Shown here piece after piece: positions 45,955 to 53,949 of a stretch of DNA of 64,000 bases (the first letter of the stretch is position 1; each line of letters opens with the position of its first letter). This stretch comes from Chryseobacterium herbae. GTDB lineage: Bacteria > Bacteroidota > Bacteroidia > Flavobacteriales > Weeksellaceae. The notes under the pieces were generated by a model, which saw nothing but the letters and a program-made list of their open reading frames with translations, had not been told where the DNA came from and searched no databases. Location: contig NZ_JAOAMU010000001.1 of NCBI RefSeq assembly GCF_025154075.1, positions 964,958 to 1,028,957 on the forward strand, read 5' to 3'. The position numbers were made by a program, and so were the translations under genes.

Positions 45955-46156
45955 TACCATAAATATAATACGCTTCATTAAAAACTACCCCTAAAGTAGT
46001 ATTTCACAGAAAGTTCAGACTTAATATCTTTACCCTGTATTCTTTAGGATAAATAATTACTCTTTTGAAATACAATCCGAAAAACAACAAAGGAAGGTAA
46101 GATCAATGCGGTGAAAGATGATTATTAGGGTTTCCTGCAGAAACAGGGAAAACTTC

Positions 46157-46186
46157 AGAAGACTAAATTTTTAGTCTTCTTTTTTT
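46157..46186 (+). terminator. Intrinsic terminator, plus strand
   Basis: AGAAGACTAA and TTAGTCTTCT (10 bp, 4-nt loop) followed by six T. It lies 200 bp after the four-TM gene; the DNA in between has short broken reading frames but nothing supportable. Confidence 0.85.
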
Positions 46187-46223
46187 ATGTTCATTCGTTG
46201 TAAAATCCAGGGTATCTGAAAAG

Positions 46224-46253
46224 AATAAGGTGAGTTTAAAAACCCACCTTATT
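46224..46253 (-). terminator. Candidate terminator of polA
   Basis: AATAAGGTG and CACCTTATT (9 bp, 12-nt loop) lies 24 bp past the polA stop. The T-tail is short, so function is less certain. Confidence 0.55.
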
Positions 46254-46277
46254 GTATTGACAATATCTTATCTTCTA

Positions 46278-49112
46278 TTAATGCGCTTCCAGCCAGTTAT
46301 TCCCGACTCCCACTTCTACCAATAACGGCACCTGGGTTTCCAGAGCGCTTTCCATTTCGGTTTTGATGAGTTTTGAAGCTCTTTCAATCTCGTCTATCGG
46401 AGCTTCAAACACCAATTCGTCATGCACCTGAAGAAGCATTTTAGTCTGCAGTTCCTGTGCTTTCAATTCTTTATCAATTTTAATCATCGCAAGCTTTACA
46501 ACATCTGCTGCGCTTCCCTGAACCGGCGCATTTACGGCATTTCTTTCCGCATGACCTCTTACCACAAAATTATTGGAATTGATGTCTTTTAAATGACGTT
46601 TTCTTCCCAGAATAGTTTCCACATAGCCTATCTGGCGGGCTTTGCTTACCTGTTCTGCCATGTATTCCTTTAATTTCGGATAGGTTTCAAAATAGGCTTC
46701 GATCATTTGTTTGGCCTCACTTCTTGAAAGACCAGTCTGTTCTGCCAAAGCAAATGCTCCCTGACCGTAGATAATTCCGAAGTTAACGGTTTTAGCCTGA
46801 CTTCTCTGCGTTTTGGAAACTTCTTCCAAAGGTATTTTGAACAGTTTGGCGGCTGTTGATGCGTGAATATCCTCACCATCCTGGAAAGCCTTGATCATAT
46901 TGTCTTCTCCTGAAATCTCAGCGATCAGACGAAGTTCAATCTGCGAGTAATCGGCAGAGATGATCTTTTTTCCTTCTCCTGAAACGAAAGCTCCTCTGAT
47001 CTGCTGTCCACGAAGTGTTCTGATCGGAATATTCTGAAGATTCGGGTTTACACTCGCCAGACGGCCTGTAGCAGCTGTTGTCTGGGAGAAATTGGTATGT
47101 ACCCTGCTGTCCAGCTTATCAATCTGTGAAGGCAGTGCATCTACGTAGGTTGATTTTAATTTCTGATAGGTTCTGTATTCCAGAATATGTTTGATGATTT
47201 CATGTTTTGAGGAAAGCTTTTGAAGGACATCTTCGGAAGTTGCGTACTGGCCGGTTTTTGTTTTCTTGGCCTTAGGATCCAGCTGCATTTTTTCAAAGAG
47301 AATTTCTCCAAGCTGTTTCGGTGAATTCATGTTAAATTCTTCTCCTGAAAACTCAAAAATGGTCTTTTCCAATTGTCTTAAGTCATTTTCAAGGTCAATA
47401 CTTTCCTGCGCCAGCCATTTTTCATCCAGTGAAATTCCGGAAAGCTCCATTTTAGCAAGCACCTCCATCAAAGGCATTTCTATGTTAAAGAAAAGATCTT
47501 CCAGGTTTTCTTTTTTCAGTTGTGGAGCAAAGAGTTCATACAGCTGGAACGTTACATCAGCATCTTCCGCTGCATAATCGGTCTGTGTTCTCAGGTCTGC
47601 ATCTCTGAAAGTTCCCTGGTTTTTCCCTTTTTTCCCGATAATGGTCTCAATGGAAACGGGTTTATAGTTCAGATACACTTCGGAAAGATAATCCATTCCG
47701 TGTCTTCCGTCCGGATTCAGCAGATAATGGGCGATCATGGTGTCGAACATGGCCCCTTTCACCGTCATATCGTACTGCTTTAATATTTTATAATCGAATT
47801 TTAAATTGTGAGCGATTTTCAGCAGATCCTCTTTCTCAAAGAAAGGTCTGAAGATTTCCAGCGTTTGAAGCACTTCTCCTTTGTCCTCAGATAAAGGAAT
47901 ATAATAAGCCAGTCCTTTTTTGTACGAGAAACTCATGCCTACAAGCTCAGCTTCCAGCTCATTCAGTGAAGTGGTTTCCGTATCAAAACAGACTGCTTTC
48001 TGCTTTAATAAATTACTGACCAATACTTTCTGTGCTTTTGGGTTATCTACGAATTGATACAGATGGTCATTGTGATCTATGCTGGATTTGGTAGACGTTG
48101 CCTGATCAAGTTCTTCAAAATTTGCAAACAGATCAAGCTGCATGGCCTGCCCTTTTACCTGTGTAGCTTCAGCTATTTGCTTAACCTCAATTTCACGTAC
48201 TACTGCCGTTTCTGCAGGGGCAGACGCAAAAGCGCGGTACAGGTTTTCGTATAATCTACGGAATTCAATTTCCTCAAAAACTTCTTTTACTTTTTCAAAA
48301 TCCGGAGTTTCAAGATCGTACTGCTCCTGGTGGAATTCTACCGGTGCATCACAGATAATGGTCGCTAATTTTTTAGATAAAATTCCACGTTCTGCGGACG
48401 CTTCCACTTTTTCTTTCAACTTTCCTTTCAGCGTATGTGTATTTTGCAACAGAGTTTCTATATTTCCGAATTCTTTAAGGAATTTCATCGCTGTTTTCTC
48501 TCCTACTCCATCCAATCCCGGAATATTATCCACAGCATCTCCCATCATTGCAAGGAAATCAATGACCTGCTTAGGATCTTCAATTTCATATTTTGCTTTT
48601 ACCTCATCTACTCCAAGGATTTCTATATCACCACCTTTTAAGCCCGGCTTATAAATCTTGATCTTATCGGTAACCAGCTGGGCAAAATCTTTATCCGGCG
48701 TTACCATGAACGTGGTATACCCTTCTTTTTCTGCTTTACAGGCAATGGTTCCTATCACGTCATCCGCTTCATAACCTTCTACTCCAAGAATGGGAATATG
48801 CATGGCCTGCAGGATTCTGTGGATATATGGAATTGCAATTTTAATAGCTTCAGGCGTTTCACTTCTGTTGGCTTTGTAGTCTGAATAATCATTCGTTCTA
48901 ACGCTCGCCTGTCCTACATCAAAAACAACCGCCAGGTGAGAAGGCTTCTCCCTTCTGATCAATTCAATCAAAGAATTGGTAAAGCCGAAAATAGCAGAAG
49001 TATCCAGTCCTGTGCTGGTAAGTCTCGGATTCCTGATCAATGCGTAATATCCTCTAAAAATCATTGCATAAGCATCGATGAGAAAGAGTCTTTTATCTTG
49101 TGTTGCGTCCAT
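46278..49112 (-). CDS. polA: DNA polymerase I with intact proofreading domain
   Basis: A 944-residue repair and Okazaki-fragment enzyme. Order: 5'-3' exonuclease (LFLIDAYAMIFRGYYAL near the start, GYEADDVIGTIA, TPDKDFAQLV), a 3'-5' exonuclease with all acidic motifs (FDTETTSL, IAHNLKFDYKIL, YAAEDADV), and the polymerase (SADYSQIELRLIAEISG motif A; RSQAKTVNFGIIYGQGAFAL O-helix; LLQVHDELVFEAP motif C). Because the ExoI-III acids are present, proofreading should be active, unlike Taq-type enzymes. I use ATG 49112 (MDATQDKRLFLIDAY); ATG 49130 adds six residues. The gene stands alone. Confidence 0.98.
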   Translation of the reverse strand: MDATQDKRLFLIDAYAMIFRGYYALIRNPRLTSTGLDTSAIFGFTNSLIELIRREKPSHLAVVFDVGQASVRTNDYSDYKANRSETPEAIKIAIPYIHRILQAMHIPILGVEGYEADDVIGTIACKAEKEGYTTFMVTPDKDFAQLVTDKIKIYKPGLKGGDIEILGVDEVKAKYEIEDPKQVIDFLAMMGDAVDNIPGLDGVGEKTAMKFLKEFGNIETLLQNTHTLKGKLKEKVEASAERGILSKKLATIICDAPVEFHQEQYDLETPDFEKVKEVFEEIEFRRLYENLYRAFASAPAETAVVREIEVKQIAEATQVKGQAMQLDLFANFEELDQATSTKSSIDHNDHLYQFVDNPKAQKVLVSNLLKQKAVCFDTETTSLNELEAELVGMSFSYKKGLAYYIPLSEDKGEVLQTLEIFRPFFEKEDLLKIAHNLKFDYKILKQYDMTVKGAMFDTMIAHYLLNPDGRHGMDYLSEVYLNYKPVSIETIIGKKGKNQGTFRDADLRTQTDYAAEDADVTFQLYELFAPQLKKENLEDLFFNIEMPLMEVLAKMELSGISLDEKWLAQESIDLENDLRQLEKTIFEFSGEEFNMNSPKQLGEILFEKMQLDPKAKKTKTGQYATSEDVLQKLSSKHEIIKHILEYRTYQKLKSTYVDALPSQIDKLDSRVHTNFSQTTAATGRLASVNPNLQNIPIRTLRGQQIRGAFVSGEGKKIISADYSQIELRLIAEISGEDNMIKAFQDGEDIHASTAAKLFKIPLEEVSKTQRSQAKTVNFGIIYGQGAFALAEQTGLSRSEAKQMIEAYFETYPKLKEYMAEQVSKARQIGYVETILGRKRHLKDINSNNFVVRGHAERNAVNAPVQGSAADVVKLAMIKIDKELKAQELQTKMLLQVHDELVFEAPIDEIERASKLIKTEMESALETQVPLLVEVGVGNNWLEAH

Positions 49113-49157
49113 AATATCTATAATGAACAAATATAAGAAAATAGGAATATTTTTAGG

Positions 49158-49257
49158 AGTGATGAGTTATAAATTATGAGTGATGAGTTTCGGGGTACGC
49201 CGTGCGGGTTTGAGAGTCGGAGAGTTTGAGTGTTTTAGAGTGTATGGGTATGAGAGG
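49158..49257. repeat. CTCAAACTC-type low-complexity repeat, copy 4 (inverted)
   Basis: Reverse-complement version: GTTTGAGAGTCGGAGAGTTTGAG and TTTTAGAGTG units preceding the palindrome pair downstream of it. Non-coding gap between polA and hcp. Confidence 0.7.
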
Positions 49258-49290
49258 AAGTTGCTGGTGGGAATTAATTAAGACAACTAC

Positions 49291-49435
49291 CTGGTGGCTT
49301 CGAGTGCCTCAGCCACCAGGACAGATTAAGAATAAAATGGAGACCAAGCTAACATTTACGGCTGGGATCTAAATTAAGATATACTAGAAGTTCTACATAT
49401 GACAAACTGGTGGCTGAGGCACTCGAAGCCACCAG
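49291..49435. repeat. 29-bp palindrome copies 3 and 4 as a perfect inverted pair
   Basis: CTGGTGGCT-TCGAGTGCCTC-AGCCACCAG at 49291-49319 and its exact reverse complement at 49407-49435, separated by 87 bp of unrelated sequence. Each copy is itself a hairpin. The 145-bp unit could be a miniature element or two independent insertions of a REP-like repeat. The centre has no gene. Confidence 0.85.
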
Positions 49436-49445
49436 TAACAATAGC

Positions 49446-49480
49446 ACAAAAAAACAGAACAGCATTTCTGCCGTTCTGTT
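49446..49480 (-). terminator. Intrinsic terminator of hcp copy 1
   Basis: AACAGAAC and GTTCTGTT arms (loop 12 nt) with seven T after the stem on the minus strand. Lies 37 bp past the hcp stop. Confidence 0.85.
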
Positions 49481-49517
49481 CTGATGTTATTTTTTTTAAA
49501 AGACTTGGGTCTATTAA

Positions 49518-49925
49518 TTATTGACCTCCTGGCCACATTCCGCGGTACTCAGAGTTCCCTAAAGTAATAACCTCTGCACTGATTACAAAGCTGATTAACA
49601 TACTGTTGCTGTCAATTGCATCGAAGTCTACTTCGTGTTGGATTACATATCCGTTTTCCCAGTTCAGGGTAGTTAATGTACCTTCTTCGTGAGATTTATT
49701 GAAAGTCACTTCACCTTTTGTAGGCTTGTATTTTCCGTTCAATAAACTTTCTAAGATATCAGATTTTTCAGTAGCTTCTACTGTTACTTTGATAAGAGCA
49801 TTAGAAGGGTCTGATGCTACACGTCCTGAAACGTCTGTAGATCTTGATACGCTATAATTAAGCTTTAATAATTTTTGACCTTCTCCTCCGTTGAATTTTA
49901 AGATTCCTCTTGAATTTGCTGCCAT
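49518..49925 (-). CDS. tssD: Type VI secretion tube protein Hcp/TssD (copy 1)
   Basis: A 135-residue protein that stacks as hexameric rings to form the inner tube and carry small effectors. It is the Bacteroidota TssD type (no signal peptide, MAANSRGILKFNGGE start, beta-rich, ILESLLNGKY, ENGYVIQHEVDF, ISAEVITLGNS). It differs from the second copy at about ten positions, mostly in the middle and C-terminus (GMWPGGQ versus GMWPSSGH). It is a single-gene unit with its own promoter and terminator. Both copies sit within one T6SS region, so they may be used in different tubes or growth states. Confidence 0.93.
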   Translation of the reverse strand: MAANSRGILKFNGGEGQKLLKLNYSVSRSTDVSGRVASDPSNALIKVTVEATEKSDILESLLNGKYKPTKGEVTFNKSHEEGTLTTLNWENGYVIQHEVDFDAIDSNSMLISFVISAEVITLGNSEYRGMWPGGQ

Positions 49926-49977
49926 GATTGGTGAATTTAATTGTTATATATTGTGTGAATAGTGATTGATTACAGAG

Positions 49978-49985
49978 CAAAGATA
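49978..49985 (-). promoter_or_regulatory. -7 element of hcp copy 1
   Basis: TATCTTTG on the minus strand (TAnnTTTG), 52 bp before the ATG. It is positionally conserved with the second hcp gene (TATATTTG). Confidence 0.55.
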
Positions 49986-50034
49986 GACCCGATAGAGGTA
50001 AGTAAAAAGTTTTTGGATACAAATCTCAGATATT

Positions 50035-50068
50035 GTAGTAATACTACGATTTGATGTAGTAATTCTAC
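50035..50068. promoter_or_regulatory. Twin dyad upstream of hcp copy 1 (regulator site)
   Basis: Two 13-bp dyads of the form GTAG-N5-CTAC (GTAGTAATACTAC and GTAGTAATTCTAC) with an 8-bp spacer, starts 21 bp apart. They lie about 50-83 bp upstream of the -7 element. The same pair is found upstream of hcp copy 2. Two-turn spacing fits a dimeric activator binding on one face of DNA. Beyond this element the 312-bp gap to the next gene shows nothing else. Confidence 0.65.
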
Positions 50069-50237
50069 TACTTTTGATTTAACATAATGCTTAAAATGCT
50101 TATTGCTAATGGATTTAATTATTTTTCCAAGCTTGATAAAAGCTGCAATTTTACACCATTAAGGGAAATATAATTAATAAAATATAGGAGATATCAACAG
50201 AAGTTATTTAGTATTTATATTCTAAATCCAGACCTCA

Positions 50238-50783
50238 TCATGTATCCTTCTCCTGATTTGAATACCAGTAACTGCTTTGAAAATTTCTCCTTCTTATTCT
50301 TACAAAATTTAATTCTTTTTGGGCTTCCTTTAGAAACCTTTTAAGATTCTCACCTTTCTCCACTTCATATGGGCTTCTGTATTCAACGTCATTAATAAAA
50401 ATATCCTGATTGTTTTTCAAACAAAATTTAAAATACACCTTTGAATTTTGCAATATGGGTGATTTTGTTTCATAATCATAAGAGAAAAATCCTTTAATAT
50501 CAGTCTTAGGATATTTTTTCTGCTTCCTGTTTCCTTTTTGTATGAAGAGATATTGATCATTAAACCAAATTTTCACCTGAACAGAAATAGCTTTTAAAAT
50601 CAGATAACAGGTCCCGAAATAAAACAATGTAAAAATACTCACCAAAGAAAGCCTAAAACCACCTTTGAATAAAAAATAATACAAAGATCCATATAAAAAC
50701 ATACATGGGATGATGACAAAACCGGTCCAGATGGTATGGTAGGGCAGAACATTTTTAAATGTAAAGATTTTATTTTTTTTCAT
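50238..50783 (-). CDS. Small membrane protein, candidate immunity (paralogue A), 181 aa
   Basis: Two TM segments near residues 19-36 and 44-65, then a cytoplasmic or periplasmic basic domain with PKTDIKGFFSYDY and a C-terminus of NFQSSYWYSNQEKDT. It is clearly paralogous to the gene at 52253 (KSDIKGFYSYNY; FWYSTK). The two flank the 439-residue PAAR-like candidate toxin gene, a layout typical of duplicated immunity genes. No named family comes to mind. Confidence 0.72.
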   Translation of the reverse strand: MKKNKIFTFKNVLPYHTIWTGFVIIPCMFLYGSLYYFLFKGGFRLSLVSIFTLFYFGTCYLILKAISVQVKIWFNDQYLFIQKGNRKQKKYPKTDIKGFFSYDYETKSPILQNSKVYFKFCLKNNQDIFINDVEYRSPYEVEKGENLKRFLKEAQKELNFVRIRRRNFQSSYWYSNQEKDT

Positions 50784-50851
50784 AGAGAAATTTTGAAGGA
50801 CTACCCTTCAGGCAATATTCTTCAGATCATTTTAATGTTATTATGGAAAAT

Positions 50852-50873
50852 ACAAAAAGACCTTTTCAGGTCT
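50852..50873 (-). terminator. Terminator after the 439-aa PAAR-like gene
   Basis: AGACCT and AGGTCT (6 bp, 4-nt loop) followed by TTTTTGTATTTT on the minus strand, 48 bp after the stop. Confidence 0.7.
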
Positions 50874-50920
50874 ATTTTATTGGTGTATCTTCTCCAAATC
50901 TACAATTTAGAAACTCTACC

Positions 50921-52240
50921 TTATCCATAATTAGCTAAAACATTAATACCTTTCCCTGTATCTTCAGCCATTGCATTAGCTAATGCTTTTCTGGAATCTT
51001 CCGAAAAACCAGTTGCAATAAAAGGGAAAAAGAACCCAATAAATCCACCTCCTTTTACGCCAAGTTTTCCAATGTTTTTAATGTTTTGCAGTTTTAACGC
51101 CGGGAGGTTTCTTGATAAATTAGGGAGGTTTCTAGGACGAACTCTTCCTAATCCATCTTTTGCAGTTTGCACCAGTGATTCGGAATATTTCCCATTTCGG
51201 ATATTCTCTACGATCGCTTTTCCTTCCGGTGTTTTCCAGACCTCCCGTGAATTAACTCCTTCCAGTGCTGACAAATCCTTAGCTAATGCTGTTCCTTGTT
51301 TTATTTCTATAAGATTTTTCTGCCAATCCTGAACATACCATTTTCCATTAAAAAAAATAGGTGTCTTTCCATCCCTACTGGCTAATCCTCCTTTTTCATT
51401 AAGCTCTAAAATATCAGGACTGGCAAGATCACCAGGAGTTGCATTTGAAGGATCTTTAATATAGCCTGGTATTCTGCTGTTTTCATCAACTTTTTCATTC
51501 ATATCCTGATAATGGGTATTGTCTTCCAGAGAATTATTTCTGATCGCTTCTCTTTCCTGATAAGTTAATTCATTCATTGCCAACATAGTTCCTCCCATCC
51601 ATAATGCAACTTTTCCTAACCCCCCAATTCCAGCTGCCATAAAAGCTTCACCTGCGAAAATTGCAAGGCCTGCACCACCAAAAAAAGAAGCAAAAGCATT
51701 AAAACCTATTTCATTACTATTATTACTATCAATTTGTTGTGCATATTTCTTAGCTACAGCATAGCTAAAAATAGGAGTAAGTATTCCTCCTGCATCACAT
51801 GAAAGCATAGAGTTTTGGGTAATCGCATTCTTTTGGTCAAATCTCACAGTCATATGTTCTATTTTCCAGCTGCCATTTTCCAATGAACCAGTACACATAT
51901 GATTTATTTTTGTAGATTGATAAACGCCCGCAGCGACGCTTACTGCCGCTACCCCTATTCCTATGGCAATAACCCATCCCACTGGATTTGATAACAAGGC
52001 TAGTCCCACCAATATTCCTGCTCCAAAACATAAAAAACTCCACATTGCATTTTTAGGATTTTTACAAGGAAATTCCTTATCTCTTATATTTCTGTCTGCA
52101 ACAGTAAGCAATGGCCTTTTCTTATCTTGCCCGTAAAATACAGTTGGGCTACTTCTTGTATCAATGAATTGTCTGGGCTCTGCATCTGTTTGAAATGTAC
52201 AGATAGCATATACGTCTTTAGGTATGTATGAAGCACTCAT
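50921..52240 (-). CDS. PAAR-like (DUF4280-type) candidate T6SS cargo with membrane-active C-terminal part, 439 aa
   Basis: Residues 1-160 resemble the Bacteroidota PAAR-like type: DVYAICTFQTDAEPRQF, LLTVADRNIRDKEFPCKNP, GSLENGSWKIEHMTVRFDQ and SMLSCDAGGILTP with the cysteines near 14, 59, 116 and 148. A two-helix hydrophobic insert lies at 66-106 (FGAGILVGLALLSNPVGW; IAIGIGVAAVSVAAG), another at 185-222 and a third at 395-412. The stretch 230-390 is a variable soluble domain (FFNGKWYVQDWQKNLIEIK). A spike-tip protein with a membrane-active toxin tail fits, but the toxin fold is not identified. It sits 12 bp after the 166-residue paralogue. Confidence 0.7.
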   Translation of the reverse strand: MSASYIPKDVYAICTFQTDAEPRQFIDTRSSPTVFYGQDKKRPLLTVADRNIRDKEFPCKNPKNAMWSFLCFGAGILVGLALLSNPVGWVIAIGIGVAAVSVAAGVYQSTKINHMCTGSLENGSWKIEHMTVRFDQKNAITQNSMLSCDAGGILTPIFSYAVAKKYAQQIDSNNSNEIGFNAFASFFGGAGLAIFAGEAFMAAGIGGLGKVALWMGGTMLAMNELTYQEREAIRNNSLEDNTHYQDMNEKVDENSRIPGYIKDPSNATPGDLASPDILELNEKGGLASRDGKTPIFFNGKWYVQDWQKNLIEIKQGTALAKDLSALEGVNSREVWKTPEGKAIVENIRNGKYSESLVQTAKDGLGRVRPRNLPNLSRNLPALKLQNIKNIGKLGVKGGGFIGFFFPFIATGFSEDSRKALANAMAEDTGKGINVLANYG

Positions 52241-52252
52241 AATATTGCATTT

Positions 52253-52753
52253 TTATTTTGTGGAATACCAAAATCTATTATTAAATTTATTCTTCTCAAT
52301 TATTTCAAAATTAAGTTCACTCTGTAATGTTTTGATTATATTTATCAAAATACTAACATCAATTCCCTCAATACTATCAATAAATATTTTTCTATCATCA
52401 GTAAGTTGTAATTCTAATTTTAACGCTGATTTTTTTTGAGAGGTATTATAATTATATGAATAAAAACCCTTAATATCAGATTTGAAATATTTCTCCTCCT
52501 TATTTTTGTTTTTTATGATATATAAATAATCTTTATCAAATTTCAATGTTATATCTGCAGATATCAGTTTCATAGCGAAATACATTGTTATAAAACATAA
52601 TAGGGCAAAAATCATCATGAATGAAAGTTTAAAATTTACACCTAAAAAGAAATAATATACTGCACTCCAAAATAAAACACAAGGAATAGCTAAGAGATAA
52701 GCATACAGTGGATTAAAAGGTATTACATTTTTTAAATAAAATTCTTTTTTCAT
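52253..52753 (-). CDS. Small membrane protein, candidate immunity (paralogue B), 166 aa
   Basis: Two hydrophobic segments (about 15-35 and 42-62), then a basic domain with FKSDIKGFYSYNYNTS and a terminal NRFWYSTK. It starts MKKEFYLKNVIPFNPLY, matching MKKNKIFTFKNVLPYH of paralogue A. It is followed 12 bp later by the PAAR-like gene, so the two are probably one transcript. This fits effector-immunity pairing with a duplicated immunity gene. Confidence 0.72.
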   Translation of the reverse strand: MKKEFYLKNVIPFNPLYAYLLAIPCVLFWSAVYYFFLGVNFKLSFMMIFALLCFITMYFAMKLISADITLKFDKDYLYIIKNKNKEEKYFKSDIKGFYSYNYNTSQKKSALKLELQLTDDRKIFIDSIEGIDVSILINIIKTLQSELNFEIIEKNKFNNRFWYSTK

Positions 52754-52885
52754 ATATGATCATTTAAAACAATTTTAAAATTTTTGAATTCTCCGTTTTT
52801 TCAATTGAGTTGATAGACGTTTAGTGATGGCTGAACACCAATAACTGCTATGAAAATTTTCCTTTCCGATGATCAAAATTTGTTT

Positions 52886-53947
52886 TTAATATTCAATTTG
52901 TTTTAAGTCAAACTGAGTAATAAACTGATAATTATTTTTCACTTCCTCTTTCATCAAGGCAGATGCATTGACAATAACTCCTGTTTTTTTATCGACCATT
53001 CTTCTGATCCGATAATCATAATTATATTCAGTAAAACCATATTCTATAATAGGTTTATAAAATTTATTGTACTGATCTTCCAACACAGAATGATCAATTT
53101 TATCCTTTAATAGAGTTCCCACTGTTCTGTATTCTACAAAATAATCATCTTCCTTTATAATGGAATGCTGTAGTTCGAGTTCAACCGGAATATTAACGAA
53201 TATCTGGGAGATAAATTTTAAAACATCATTTTTCTTTCTCTTTTTATGGGCATCGTAGTCATTGAATAATACATGGTATAGAAGTGATTTATCATAGGTC
53301 TTCCTTAAATTCGCTTCACTCTCAAACTCTAATCCGCCTCCTTTAATGATGTCCTCCGCTGCCTTGGAATTGATTTTTTCCACCTGTCTGTAAAATTCTG
53401 AAGATGCTAGTTTTGGTTTAAACTGCTCCCATTTTTCTTTAATCTCAGAAAAGTTGGCAACCTCTTTTATGGTATTGTCTTTATTTAAATCGAGAATAAC
53501 GTTTTCCTTATCAAACTCAAGCTCCTTTACAGCTTCTATTGCCAGAGACAGGTTTTCAGGATTTATTTTATACAGATATTCCTTAAGCTTTATCTTAGCT
53601 CTCCCCTCCAACAGGTTTCTTTCGACAGTATATTCTTTCTTTGTATTACAATGGAACGATATTCTGTCTTCTAATTTGGTTGTATTAAACTGTTCACACC
53701 TGTATCTCACCTTTTGCTCATACTCTCTTGCTTCCGCATCTGCCAAAGCCTTCTCTTTTTCCTCGTCACTTTTTTCTTCTAAAAACAGGTATTGTAAATG
53801 AATGGGAAGTTTATTTCCAATAATAAAATTGGTTGTTCCACAATGAAGATTATGAAAATCTATTACTTCTCCAACAGTCAATTTATTGCTTTCTGCAATA
53901 GATTCCAGTGTATCTCCTCTTCGTATTTCGTATTTTGTAAATCCCAT
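52886..53947 (-). CDS. LysM-domain protein following vgrG, 353 aa
   Basis: An N-terminal LysM at about residues 4-50 (YEIRRGDTLESIAESNKLTVGEVIDFHNLHCG) is followed by a charged, mostly helical region with no signal peptide. It begins 2 bp after the vgrG stop, so it is translated with it. In other T6SS clusters such LysM adaptor-like or peptidoglycan-binding proteins load cargo onto VgrG or help puncture the wall; which applies here is not shown. Confidence 0.75.
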   Translation of the reverse strand: MGFTKYEIRRGDTLESIAESNKLTVGEVIDFHNLHCGTTNFIIGNKLPIHLQYLFLEEKSDEEKEKALADAEAREYEQKVRYRCEQFNTTKLEDRISFHCNTKKEYTVERNLLEGRAKIKLKEYLYKINPENLSLAIEAVKELEFDKENVILDLNKDNTIKEVANFSEIKEKWEQFKPKLASSEFYRQVEKINSKAAEDIIKGGGLEFESEANLRKTYDKSLLYHVLFNDYDAHKKRKKNDVLKFISQIFVNIPVELELQHSIIKEDDYFVEYRTVGTLLKDKIDHSVLEDQYNKFYKPIIEYGFTEYNYDYRIRRMVDKKTGVIVNASALMKEEVKNNYQFITQFDLKQIEY

Positions 53948-53949
53948 TC

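Noticed and set aside
45998..46012. CTAC...GTAG pairing near 45990-46005 as another hcp-type regulator site
   Set aside because: The half-sites are in the opposite order and spacing, with no -7 element or paired copy.
45955..46156. A possible short gene before the terminator at 46157
   Set aside because: Only brief fragments in changing frames (for example EGKINAVKDDY) are seen, with no start or sustained frame.
48142..48654. A 170-codon frame opposite polA
   Set aside because: Shadow of polA on the other strand; no promoter or family motif.
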